Under the pieces are notes generated by a model that ran no database searches, was not told the DNA's origin, and was given only the letters and a program-made list of their open reading frames with translations. From Talaromyces rugulosus (lineage: Eukaryota; Ascomycota; Eurotiomycetes; Eurotiales; Trichocomaceae), in contig NC_049564.1 of the NCBI RefSeq assembly GCF_013368755.1, positions 2,426,001-2,490,000 of the forward strand: a stretch of 64,000 bases of DNA. Direction: 5' to 3'. Positions 1-10,142 of the stretch are shown piece by piece. The position numbers were made by a program, and so were the translations under genes. Position 1 is the first letter of the stretch, and each line of letters opens with the position of its first letter.

Positions 1-50
1 TCGATTTCCCTACTTTTAACAATCCAGGGGTCAAAGAAATACATGAATTC

Positions 51-1273
51 ATGCAAACGCTTGAAAAACACTCCACTTATCCGCAAAAAATTGCTGCCGG
101 CTTAGAATCCTTTTCTAAACTTGAAATTCTTCACAGACTCTTGGACCCCACGACAGACGACATTATAACTGTCTCGACAGGAGATAAAGATAGATTGGGC
201 GCCCGCCTACAAGAACGGTTCGAAAAGCCAATTCTTTATCGAGCGGACGGATCAAGCGATTGTCCTGATATCAAAGATTTATTAAAGCAACTTTCAGAGA
301 AGGGCAATAAAAATCTACATGTTTACGATTGTTCTATTACAGATCCTTCTCGGAGGACTTATCCCACAACTGTTGAAAAGGCGCTTCAGTGTTTTCCGTC
401 AAATCCTGAATCACGCTCCCTCAATTTTCTCGACATTGAAAACCGATTCGGTGTCTTGTACTGCCCATGGTTAGTTAGTAACCACGATATCCGCACGAAA
501 ATTTCTACCCACAACTTTGAGGAAGCGGGCAAGGTTGGATCCAACTGGAAACTGGACAAGTCCAGTGAATTTTTTCTACTTTCTACAAGAAACGCTGTTT
601 CATCAATCCATGTGGACAATGGCGGCCAACTCACATGGATTAAAATCTTGAAGGGACGAAAGATTTGGTATTTTCCACGTTGTCTCGGAATAGGGACACT
701 TCGTTTGTTAGCTGAGACTGGTTCTCAATACCCAGAATATTATCGAGGAGGCTGGGTCAAGGTAGAACTATGCGTTGGTGATGTTCTGTAAGACTTTCAG
801 AGTTATTTCACTACGAAATCATTGCTAACGACGCAAGAATAATGCCTCCCGGCTGTCCTCACGCTGTGTTTACACCTGAAGACTGTCTTGCAGTTGGAGG
901 TCACTTTTGGACGGCAGCATTTCTTGGTTACAGTCTAGAGGTTCTCAAAATGCAGGAAACCTACCCGAGTATCTGCAATGAGGACATCCACGATTCAATC
1001 TATGAAGCACTGGGGAACGTTATTCGTTATTGTGACTCTGTAATATCCCGACTGGAGACTGCAGAGGTTCTTGCCAGTTCCTCGCTTTTTATGACCGATA
1101 TTGGCAGCCTATCCATGCCAGATCTCAGATCACGTCTACAATCTCAGGGAGTGGTGTATGACTCCAGTTCTTCTAAGAAGGAGCTGATTGCGCTTTTAGA
1201 GAATTGTTCTTCCAGCCAGTTCTATCAAATCCTCACGAAATTTAAATCTGACCATCAGACGCTTTTTGAATGA
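51..1273 (+). CDS. JmjC-domain protein with C-terminal SAP-like motif (5' end probably outside window)
   Basis: Two exons, about 51-787 and 838-1273, with a 50-bp intron (GTAAGA at 788, AG at 836-837, GCTAAC branch-like site). Splicing joins GDVL to IMPPGCPHAVF, restoring a continuous cupin strand. The JmjC iron ligands are visible: IHVD (the HxD pair) in exon 1 and the distal His in CPHAVFTPED in exon 2, followed by GGHFW. JmjC proteins are 2-oxoglutarate/Fe(II) oxygenases that often demethylate histones or hydroxylate proteins; which applies here is unknown. The C-terminus carries a SAP-like helix-turn-helix (SMPDLRSRLQSQGV...KKELIALL), suggesting DNA association. The frame is open from position 3, so the true start may lie left of the window; the ATG at 51 is only the first Met. 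Lies at the far side of the Starship segment seen here. Confidence 0.75.
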
Positions 1274-1512
1274 AATAGTTCAGTTGAATGATGTGAGATA
1301 GTATTTCTTTCGATTAATCTTCTATTGTGGTCACTATCGTCTTTATTCATTACTAATATCGCTCCAGTAGAAACATATTACTAACAGTCTTATAATTCAC
1401 TATTCTCAGTCCCTATGTATTCTTCCTGGATGCTCTTCTAAAACATATCTTCAAGCCCAACCCTTGGATTAATGACAGTGACATTATTAATAGTACAAAC
1501 TGCTAGAATAAA

Positions 1513-1888
1513 TTAATAAAGGTTACAAATAGTACAATTCCGCCATTTCAGGCCAACGCTCATTCCTAGGCATTTCCCCTTGGCTTTTGTCCATAAACAG
1601 TCACACTGTAGTCCAAGACTGTTGGCTAATATTGTATGAGCATATTTGGCCTTCCACTTACGCCTGCCAGTATATATGTGCGTGTCTTGCCTCTTCGCGC
1701 AAAGCAGCAAGACAGAGTTCCACTCGTTCCAGTCCGATAATAGGCGCAATTATACCAAGGCTCAACCCTTGGATTTCTTCCTCGGAATTCTGACGAACCA
1801 TGAGGACTAAATCCTCGGAATTACCGTCCAATGCATAAAGAGGCCACTGATTAACAACTTCTTTAGTACCAACAAAATGTCCATCCAT
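1513..1888 (-). CDS. Small uncharacterised two-exon gene or gene fragment
   Basis: A minus-strand reading frame 1888-1662 continues after a 43-bp intron (5' GTAAGT, 3' CAACAG) into 1618-1513, giving about 110 residues with phase preserved. The second exon is Cys-rich near the end (LQCDCLWTK, RNCTICNLY). The frame stays open upstream of the first ATG at 1888 to about 1939, so a 5' exon may be missing or the gene may be truncated. I do not recognise the family and propose no function. It could be a remnant of a longer cargo gene. Confidence 0.3.
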
Positions 1889-2527
1889 CAAATATCGTAC
1901 CTTGGTAATGGCTCCGTTTATTGCGGCACATTGCGGCACTCTTTATAATTAACAGACCATTGTGTGCTATGTGTTTATATATCAAACATCAATATCAATG
2001 ATAGACACAGCTGATGCACTTCCAAACATTGATTTTAGATAGTAAACTAATAATAAATACTTTATGCCTGTATTAATTTACATGTTAAAGCCACAGAGCA
2101 CAGTAGGTTGGGTGCCAACCTTCCATAAATTTACATAAAACGACCAATACCAGTAGCAACAGAATTGGAATATGTCTATGGTCAGGGACAGCACCCCATC
2201 CCACAGCTGATTGCCACATCCATGGAATGTTCTGAGACAAGTTTGCGTGGGAGGGCATATAGAGAGTAATATTGTTACTGTAGAAATAATAAAATCATCC
2301 AGTACATAGTAGAATTTCATGAACTTCTATCGCACATGAGCCCTCACACTAGTTGGCTGCATCTGGAGATCCCTTGACATAGAAAAGAGCACTTGATCTA
2401 GTCTTTCTTGTTGATGATTTGTTTAATAGGATGGCCGATTAGCCAGCAAGCCGCAGGCAGGTAGAAAAGGAACTTTGATTACATATCGGCAAGACCTTTT
2501 GTATTTGGCGACAGTTCCCACCCTGAC
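1889..2527. other. No gene seen
   Basis: AT-rich stretch between the small gene and the 3' end of the DUF3723 gene. Only short frames without recognisable composition or splice structure; nothing supported. Confidence 0.5.
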
Positions 2528-4825
2528 TTACTCAAGAACCGCATGTCTAACTAGCGTTGTTTGTAACAGTTCCGTAAAGCTATGTCGGTAAACTCTTTCT
2601 TTGTCCGTTACCACGAGAAGCCTTGTCTCCTTTGCAGCTTCGACGGCTTTACCACGACGCCAAGTTACACATTGTTGGCCATCGGGGAATGTAAAAAAGC
2701 AGCATGGATTCTGCGATCGATTTATCACAGCCTCTTCAAGAGCTTGAAGACCCTCTGATGATAGGGAAAATTTAGCATAACTTCGATTTGAAAGATCGAA
2801 CAAGACAATCGGCTTCCGTCTGCTGGCCTGGAACGTTGCCATCGTGGACTGCATCGTATTTTCATCCATTGGCTCCAGTTTATGGAATGTCTCCATAGAC
2901 AGGGCGTTTAATTCAAAACCAGGAGCAAGCTCGTAGTCATTCTGAGTAATAATAGTCGGTTGACCGGGAGTATCGATGTCTCTTGAATATTCACTAGAGG
3001 CTTGTCTAGACACTAAGTGTTCGGTAATCTCGACTGCCTGTGACGGAGTGTCACTGTTTGGCCGGTCTATATGAAGTTGCAGAGTCAACTCCTTAACATC
3101 ACCAAAGAACCCAAGGCAGATGTCACGGTGTATGGCCATCGAAGTAACATTTGCCTTCGGGCGCACTGTGTATTCCTCAAAGATGATGGGAAAGAAGAGG
3201 TAACGTCTGTCGTTATCGTACGCATTACTGAAAGGACGCCCACATCTTCGATTCAACGCATAGTCGCCGAAATCGCTCGTTGTGAGTTTCAACCGCGGAG
3301 GATCCATACCAGTAGCGGTGGCGTAGCTACTTGAGCAATGGCCGCGTAAGCGATGAATGGTATTATTCTGAAAGCCCAGTGTAGAGGCAAGATACGCGAG
3401 GCGGTGGAGGCTAGCAGTGCTCCTGACTAGCGGTGTTTCCGGAGAAGTGTGCCGATCATCCAGTTTCGGAGGGGTCCCGGTCAACGACGGTAGGTTTCTC
3501 ATCGCGTACAAGTATAACTGGCACAACGCAACCTTCCAGCCACCTGACTGGCACGGAAAGAAACCGATAGTGTCCTCATTTATCTCACACGGGATTCGAT
3601 CAGTGCCGTTGAATATCCGTCGGAAGTTTTGTCTTAGTGTTCCCTGTTTGTTCCCATCGAGTAGGAGCTGCAGAACCTTGACACATTCGTAGAGGTACCG
3701 GCCGTCCTGCTGGAAAAGATGAAACGATGGAATCCTACCGCGGACCGACTTCAAAGAGGCCAATATACCATCGCGGTCTCCATCATCCGTGATAGCGGTG
3801 AATAAAGCACATTTGGTCATTTTGGCCTCGATTTTCATCCTGTCCCGAGTTGAATAGGAGGGCCATAAGCCTTGCAGCTCTCTAACTGTTTCTCCGTCTA
3901 GAAGTTGTTGAAGCTCTGGTCGAGGGAGAATAGACTGCCAAATACGAGCCATCGAACGAAGATAATTTGCCAATTCCTAGTTTTTCCTGTTAGAAAAAGA
4001 AAACTTCGCCCAAGGCTAACCGCGGACTGACTTCAGGGCATGCCATGTACGCAATCCTGTACAAGTTGCCAAATTGTATACCACATTTTTTGCCTGGCCA
4101 TAGCCCAGTGAAAGGCAGAAGCTGGTCAAATGCATCCGCCAGTGGCCTCACTCTGTACACCCGAGAATAGGCTTCGTCGCCATTCCGAGCCCTTAGTCGC
4201 GCCTTCCATCTCTCTACGCCTTCATGATTGCCGCTCAACTCGTACCGGCGGAGATTTCGAAAAATCTCCCCGTCACTGAATGGCACAGAATTGACATCTT
4301 CCTCGCGGATGGCCGAAATGTGCGGCCCAGGGAGATCTTTTATTGGTTAGATGGACCTCAAGACGGAATTGTAGCCATACCTTTGCTGTATAGATTGACC
4401 ACCCACCATTTCTCACCGGAATATAAGCCCATACTTGAGTCACCAGCTGGCGCTTCTTCTTCTTCTTCTTCTTCAGCCTCGACGATCTTAGACGCCGCCA
4501 CGATTCTGTGATATCCCGTGAGCAATTCCACCTTGGCGCCTTCCGGAAGCTCGAGCCATGGCGGTTCTTGTCGTTCATGTAGAGAGGCCAAATTGGATAA
4601 TTGGAGCGCTGATTTAAAATTATTTTCCGATATGAGAGCAGAGACACGGTTTTCTGGGTCCAGAGGGAAGCACCCGTGCTCTTTAAAGTCTTTAACCAGA
4701 CGAGAGACGTTCAAGGGGTCCAGTTGCCTTGCAAAAGGGGCAAACTGATCATACGTAAGACTGCTCAGTTTGATTTTTGCACATCCTCGGAAAAAGGTTT
4801 TAAATGAATCGCCAAGTTTAGACAT
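2528..4825 (-). CDS. DUF3723 protein, intact (Starship-associated family)
   Basis: Three exons on the minus strand: 4825-4381, 4336-4032 and 3976-2528, with 44- and 55-bp introns; phases agree and give 732 residues. Family features seen in order: N-terminal CAKIKLSSLTYDQF and RLVKDFKEHGCFPLDPENRV, then LTGYHRIVAA and WWVVNLYS at the end of exon 1, SDGEIFRNLRRYE and FDQLLPFTGLWPG in exon 2, and CPEELANYL across the second splice. DUF3723 has no established biochemical role but is one of the families recurrently carried by fungal Starships, which agrees with the captain 12 kb away. A run of Glu codons (GAA/GAG) near residue 117 is a small expansion. The protein shows no frameshift or premature stop, so it may still be expressed. 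Confidence 0.85.
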
Positions 4826-4956
4826 TTTGGTTTAGTCAAGAAATATTATATCCGGGAAGATTGTCTTTATATAGCTTTAGGATGTGGTGATTGCTGGATC
4901 CGGATAAACGGATCCTAGGAACTTGGTAGCTTTGACTACGTACATAATTGAAAGTA

Positions 4957-5640
4957 TCATTCCTGACTGCTCCGGTACTCAAAAATCTTTTCCAATGAAC
5001 GTTGTAGTTTCCCCACACAGTCCTCAATATCCATGACTTGATTGGAGATGTCCACAAGTAACGTATCCTCAGTGACTACACAGATCCGAATCATATCACT
5101 TGCCCATTCCCGTGGATAGCCTTTGAGTTGGATTTTTCTGTGCACCGTTTTCATAGGCGTGCTCTTGGACTTACGACACACATCTGCGAGGTTTTGGAGG
5201 AAGTTGACGTCGATACCCTCCTTTTTCAAAGTAGCTTCCACCATCGTGTTTTCTGGGTCACGAAATAATTTCTGGATATGGGGTGTTAGGGCGTTGTAAC
5301 GCATATTGGCTTTTTTTTGACGTCGTAAAAGTTCGTTGGGAATTCGTTTTCTCTCTGAGACATCCGTGGAGCTGTCGGATTCAGAGTACTCCTTCGACAT
5401 TTCATTACTCATCGAAGCTTCCTCTTCGCTCGTGAAGCTATCATCGTCGAAATACTCATCAACAGGAGCCGTGGATGGGCCACTAGTGCCCGATTTTCCT
5501 AGGTAGGCCTTGTAACCGCTGTCTTCTATTTTCCGGTTCAACTCGTCCATCATTCTCACGGCGTTTCGGGATATAGCACTTTCCCTGTCTGGGCTTGCAG
5601 AGAGCGAGTATTTTTGATCAGATATTTTGGGTGAAGTCAT
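4957..5640 (-). CDS. Uncharacterised acidic/serine-rich protein, 227 aa
   Basis: Single open frame from an ATG at 5640. The first 100 residues are low-complexity, rich in Ser, Asp and Glu (for example EYFDDDSFTSEEEAS), then a basic stretch RKRIPNELLRRQKK, then a more ordinary, probably helical C-terminal half with KLFRDPENTMVEATLKKEG and a late hydrophobic segment. No family recognised. It lies 131 bp upstream of the DUF3723 gene on the same strand and downstream of a pseudokinase gene on the same strand, within the Starship cargo. It might be a partner of one of these, but that is only proximity. Confidence 0.5.
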   Translation of the reverse strand: MTSPKISDQKYSLSASPDRESAISRNAVRMMDELNRKIEDSGYKAYLGKSGTSGPSTAPVDEYFDDDSFTSEEEASMSNEMSKEYSESDSSTDVSERKRIPNELLRRQKKANMRYNALTPHIQKLFRDPENTMVEATLKKEGIDVNFLQNLADVCRKSKSTPMKTVHRKIQLKGYPREWASDMIRICVVTEDTLLVDISNQVMDIEDCVGKLQRSLEKIFEYRSSQE

Positions 5641-5805
5641 GTTGGGCCTGGGATATTGAATGGCTGAAGAGGGAAGGGGGCTATTTGGCTGTTTAAATGG
5701 TTGTTATTGAACTCTATTGTTTGTCGATTCTCCAATTTTCCGGAAATCTGGATTCTACACTACCGGATACCAGTAACAGTGTGGAAATGAACTCCAATTA
5801 AAATC

Positions 5806-6732
5806 CTACATGAGGACCCGCAAAGTTTTGAATTTAGTTTTCACCGTGATCCTGACATGAGGAATGAGAGACGCTGGGCCGGTTGATTTTCGGATAAAGT
5901 CATGGGTCACAAGGGACGTAGCCCTAAGGTGATCTAGCCCATCTTGAAAGTTTCTAGTATCTTCTGTCCACCCTGAACCCAATTCCATCAGTTCACGCAA
6001 AACAAGCCCAAATGATCTCAAATCTTGCTGTTGGCGCCCAGAGTCCGACTGGAACATGCCGTTCGCAATGTTTGCTAGGGCAAGTCAGCAAATACCGTGA
6101 AACAACAAGATCGCGTACCTATTTTGACATGCCCAGTACCAGAAACCAATAAGTTCTCATGGTCAATGTTTCCATGTGAAATTTGAAGGGTTTCATGAAT
6201 ATATTCTAAGCCACGGACAACCTGAGATGCGGTCAAGATTGACTTCTTCTGATCGGAAAGGGTGTCTTACCTGCTCAGCAATGGCTGCAATTTCATTCTC
6301 CTTCAACGAACCTGACATACCACCTTCGATGTCTCCAAGTGATACATGACTGGCATCCATGTCCTCATAGATTAGGAATACGATGTCATGATCCATATAT
6401 ACGTCCAGAAGGTTAACCAACTGGATATGTTTCGTAGGTTTCAGAGCCTTTAGACTGTCTTTATCTGTTACCTTATGCTCCTTCACGGCCACAATTGTAT
6501 CTTTATCCCTGGCTGCGATAGCACGCCCGGCCTGATCTTCTTCGACAAAGCGTTGATACTTGCCCCACGGCACACCTCTCTTTAGCGTAACTGGAAGGTG
6601 GTTTGGGCTCCGTAACGCTGGATGCGGCTGTTTACTCTCATGCTCTTCGTTTTTTCTCTTCAGCGGTACACGAATACTAGGTTCAGTTGACCCATCGTGC
6701 CCGCCAGGGAATAGGGTCAGTCGATTGTCCAT
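5806..6732 (-). CDS. Protein pseudokinase, three exons, 277 aa
   Basis: Exons 6732-6271, 6221-6119 and 6074-5806 with 49- and 44-bp introns; phases agree. The frame above 6732 has no ATG, so MDNRLTLFPG is taken as the start. Kinase landmarks: the ATP-binding Lys in TIVAVKEH, a hinge-like VFLIYEDMDAS, a helix E-like RGLEYIHETLQ, then the catalytic loop reads HGNIDHENLLV, where a catalytic Asp would be expected at the Asn. The following activation segment (HVKIANIANGMF) has no DFG. So it keeps the Lys but lacks the catalytic Asp and the magnesium-binding Asp, and is predicted to be a pseudokinase. The protein is short and ends soon after a helix F-like region. A related but HGD-containing fragment lies at 8941 on the other strand with an intron at the same codon. 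Confidence 0.65.
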
Positions 6733-6840
6733 TATTTTGTTAATTCTTCTCCTCGTATGCCAGTTTTGCGTCTTGAAATAGGTTCGAGACACAAACCTGG
6801 GGGGTCACAAAGCCGGATTTTCCACGGAACCAAGGATCTC

Positions 6841-7112
6841 ACTTTAATAACACTTTAATAATATTTTACTCTATTTTAATTGTACTTTAATCACACTTGA
6901 ATATACTTTAACCACATTTTAATTTCATTTTAATCCCACTTTAATCCTACTTTAATCCCACGTTAATCCCACTTTACTCATACTTTAATCACACTTTAAT
7001 CACACTTTAATCACACTTTAATCACACTTTAATCACACGTTAATCACACTTTAATCACACTTTAATTACATTTTAATCATAACAACACACTTTAACTACA
7101 CTTTAACCATTA
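6841..7112. repeat. 11-bp tandem repeat (ACTTTAATCAC unit)
   Basis: About two dozen copies of an 11-bp unit, most regular between 6981 and 7070, degenerating to both sides. The ten-base blocks in that stretch shift by exactly one base each, which fixes the period at 11. The array lies about 110 bp upstream of the pseudokinase start and just past the end of the MADS-like gene, so it sits in the likely promoter of the pseudokinase. Confidence 0.9.
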
Positions 7113-7120
7113 CTCTTCAA

Positions 7121-7582
7121 TCAATTCTTCTCACAATCATCCGCCAAAATGGTTGTCGAGGCCCTGATATCTTTCCAGTTTGGTGGAGTCAACTCCTTTC
7201 TTCTTTTTTGTGAGGGATTAACTTTGTAGTGCCAAACTGGAGGTGCGACCGCAACAGTTTTTTGAATATGTTGAGTAGATTTCTGGCTAGGATTCTTTCT
7301 TAGCTTGAAACACGCAGTCTTGCTTACTCCAACACAAGGGCCCTGCAACAGTCAGTATGAATACAGAAATAATGTGGAAGATATTACCAGTGTTGAGTCG
7401 GGAGGGGGGAATGAAGATCCTTCAGTAGAGTTTAAGGTAAAATATTTTCCATCTTTCAGTATGCATGCATATATATCGGCTCCGAATATCTCATGGAGTT
7501 CCATGAGTTTGTTGTAAAGGGTTGCAGTCCGCTTCTGCCAGCTCTGCTGGAGTTGTTTCTTTTCGTTGTTAGGAGGCATCAT
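7121..7582 (-). CDS. MADS-box-like (SRF-type) small DNA-binding protein
   Basis: Exons 7582-7388 and 7342-7121, intron 45 bp (GTAATA..TTGCAG), giving about 138 residues from the first of two tandem Met codons. The body resembles the MADS core: WQKRTATLYNKLMELHEIFG followed by ADIYACILKDGKYFTLNST, matching the pattern R..TL..K..EL...CGADV...I...G.YYTF. MADS proteins bind CArG-like AT-rich sites; here the usual basic N-terminus is weak and Cys is replaced by Phe, so binding is uncertain. The tail (HKTV..PSQKRRKE) is basic. An open frame continues upstream of the chosen ATG and may belong to a separate, damaged gene or to a longer version of this one. Confidence 0.5.
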
Positions 7583-7590
7583 GGGCAGGA

Positions 7591-7935
7591 AAATTTGTGG
7601 GAAGTTATCATTGAGTCGGAACATGGAGGAGGTGCCCAAGATATTTGCACCGGCTGGAATGCAATCATAATCTGAAACATGATCTGAAACGAAACTTAGC
7701 TGAATATGTCCCAAATGATTGGCCAAATCTCGATACGATCGCCCGTCAAGCCCTAATCGACTAGCCTAATTGCGGTCATCCCAGCTACTCCCTGTTAGCA
7801 ACTTAGCCAATGTCGGATGTCCTTTGAGCTATACATCTCCATAACCTTTTTTAGTTCTGCCTCGAATTTCCCAGGAGTACCTGGTAGCGGGACTGTTTGC
7901 TTATCCCGTCTTAATCGATATAGGATGGGAAACTC
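7591..7935 (-). pseudogene. Coding-like remnant upstream of the MADS-like gene
   Basis: A minus-strand frame beginning after a good acceptor at 7935 (GCTAAT branch-like, then GTCAG) reads EFPILYRLRRDKQTVPLPG and KFEAELKKVMEMYSSKDIRHW. A further open frame (LDGRSYRDLANHLGHIQLSF) follows and runs into the MADS-like frame. Joining them needs a poor GTTGCT donor. The amino-acid composition looks coding but I do not recognise the family. Either upstream exons of the MADS-like gene or the wreck of another gene. Confidence 0.3.
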
Positions 7936-8317
7936 CTGACCTTGGTTGGATTAGCATTAATGATATTTGATCTAGGGTGAAGCTATTCTATACTGATATT
8001 TGTTTCCTTAAAGGTATTTTCTGCCTCCCGGATGCGGAAAATCTCATCTAGTATTTCTGATATCTCTAGGGGTGTGATTGTAATCTTCTTGGTAGCTTTT
8101 TGGAACTCGTTTATGGTAATACCGTTAATGTATATTATGTGGACCAATAACTTGATTTGGGCTGGACCTTGTAAGTCTTATAATCTGTTTTCAGGGAATG
8201 TCTTACTTTCTATGACTAGATAATCTGGTTTTCTATGCGGCACATCCTTTGGCCACTAGTCAGGCTTTATCTTCTTCTTGCATGTATGTGGGTGGTGGAC
8301 CTGTTTTCGGGACTTAA

Positions 8318-8657
8318 TCAGATTAATAAAATTGGTTGCGAGCGACAGTGGTTGTCTTTTTTGAGTAGGGGGAAGGCAAAGTTATAAAACTTGGTCATCT
8401 CTCCCCTATTGTTGATTTTCAGCAACGCGATAAAATCCTCATCTTCAGTTTCGGGTGTGGCCGAACGGATAGATTCCTCAGCTTTAGAGTCGGAGTATTC
8501 GGTAGAACTGAAGATGCTGGCTTGAAGGCCCTTTACTTCGACCTCATATTCTCCAGTACTTGATGATGGAGTGAGAGGGTTCACCGACGGATTGACGTAT
8601 GAGAATTGATGTAGAGAACTGTACGGACCGTTGTCAATGTCTGTTGTGTCATTTTAT
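8318..8657 (-). CDS. Unrecognised acidic open frame, possibly a gene fragment
   Basis: An open minus-strand frame from about 8657 to a stop at 8318 with coding-like composition (SSSTGEYEVEVKG, ATPETEDEDFIALLKIN). There is no ATG at its 5' end, and the surrounding 8660-8900 contains stops in the matching frame, so a complete gene cannot be built. Probably a remnant lying between the MADS-like gene and the kinase fragment. Confidence 0.25.
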
Positions 8658-8940
8658 GGTACCTTTTGTAGTGGTTTTTTGACATCCATGAATTTCTTAG
8701 ATGTGGGAGGTGAAGATATTGCTTTTCGTCAGTAATGGGTCTCTTAAACGCAATATCCTCCTACCAGGTGTCTCTTCTTTATCTGATCTGAAGCTGATAG
8801 TCTTAGTGTGAGGGTCAGCGCTATGAGAATCGGCTTCTGGTTCGAAATTGTTGTTAGCTGAGAGGTTGAGAAATGTCTGTAATGAATGAACTGTTAGGAA
8901 GTACTTTAAACCTAGTATTTTCCGCGAGTACGGTAGATAG

Positions 8941-9151
8941 ATGCTGGAATATTTTATTGTATTAGTAATGGAGGTCTCCTTAGCGCAAGTTTTTGCGACA
9001 CCTCAAGGATGTCTAAGACCTTATGAGGTAGCAGCATTCTCTACGGAAATTTTACAAGGGCTCCACTACATCCACAGTGAGCTGCGAATCGCACACGGAG
9101 ACCTGTCAGCGGAAAATGTTCTCGTCTCAATGAAAGGAGATGTGAAGATAG
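8941..9151 (+). pseudogene. Truncated protein kinase fragment (catalytic-loop region)
   Basis: An open frame reads EILQGLHYIHSELRIAHGDLSAENVLV and then KGDVKIG. The catalytic loop has the Asp (HGD) that the pseudokinase at 5806-6732 lacks. A potential donor G|GTAAAG follows KI, at the same codon as the third-exon boundary of that pseudokinase, so the two are likely paralogues. Downstream of the donor the sequence changes to Ty3/gypsy integrase; no second half of the kinase follows. No upstream kinase N-lobe was found either. So this is a piece left after the retrotransposon inserted or recombined here. Confidence 0.6.
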
Positions 9152-9199
9152 GTAAAGGTGTTCCAGTCTACATTCCTGGCCCTACTGACCAGTCAAAGC

Positions 9200-10114
9200 A
9201 AATATGTAAAGCTGTCGACAGCACGGCATGCCCAGACAGATGGACAAACAGAGATAGCGAATCAGTATCTTCAGCAGCGGCTGCGGCCATATGTTAACTT
9301 TGCAATGGACGACTGGTCGGAGTACCTACCAATCATCGACTTTGCAGCTGCGTCACTGCCACAGGAATCTACAGGGATGTCCCCATTTGAGATAGAAAAG
9401 GGTTATGCTCCTCGGATGTCGTTTGATTGGGCGCCACCAACGCCGCCTAGAAGCTACACACTGAACGAGAAGGAAGCCCGAGCATGGGTACAGCGTTTAG
9501 AGCGCATATGGGACCACGCCCGCAATAATATTGCGGAAGCACAAGGCAGACAGCAACGGCAAGCGAACAAGCGCAGACGGGAGATAGACTTCGGAGTTGG
9601 TGACCACGTCTACGTCAGTAACGAAGGATGGGATACAGGACGACCAGGCAGGAAGCTGGGCCATCAGTCCGAAGGGCCATACAAGATACTGCGTAAGATA
9701 GGACATGCCTTTGAATTGGATTTGCCGCAGGGCGTACGAGTGCACCGTATCTTTTCCCCGGACAAGCTCCGCCGCGCCGCTTCGACCGAGCCCCTCGCTG
9801 GTCAACTGGAGGAGGAATGTCCTGAGCTCCAGGTCAACGGAAATTCGGAATGGGAAGTCGACAGGATCCTGGACTCCCGGATGCGCTGGAAGAAGCTGTG
9901 CTATCGAGTAAGCTGGCTAGGCAGGGACCCAGATCCAGTATGGTATCCAGCAGGGTACTTTTCGAACGCTCCACTGGCGCTGAAATCGTTCCATGATGCC
10001 AACCCCGAGAAGCCAGGTCCGCCGCGCCGGTTGGATGCGTGGATGAAAGCCATGGAGGAGGATCGATTTGTTGAAGAGCATGCAGATGATGACAGACCGG
10101 CAACCAACGCTTGA
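9200..10114 (+). pseudogene. Ty3/gypsy pol remnant: integrase end plus chromodomain
   Basis: The frame from about 9200 reads KLSTARHAQTDGQTEIANQ, the hallmark region around the integrase catalytic domain of gypsy elements, then LRPYVNFAMDDWSEYLP, ESTGMSPFEIEKGYAP, the GPY/F-like stretch KLGHQSEGPYKILRKIG and a chromodomain (WEVDRILDSR, YRVSWLGRDPDPVWYP). The upstream catalytic Asp residues and all of reverse transcriptase are absent. The frame is otherwise open to the stop at 10112-10114, so degradation after truncation has been slight. Its first codons are fused in frame neither to a Met of its own nor to the kinase frame. Confidence 0.85.
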
Positions 10115-10142
10115 GGGCAAGCGTTTCCGAAGGGGGGGGTGA

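Noticed and set aside
6841..7112. CRISPR-like array
   Set aside because: Contiguous 11-bp tandem units with no spacers, in a eukaryotic genome.
9158..10114. Reading the gypsy integrase as the recombinase of the large element
   Set aside because: It is a truncated retrotransposon integrase with its own LTR; the large element is explained by the tyrosine recombinase at 16972-20445.
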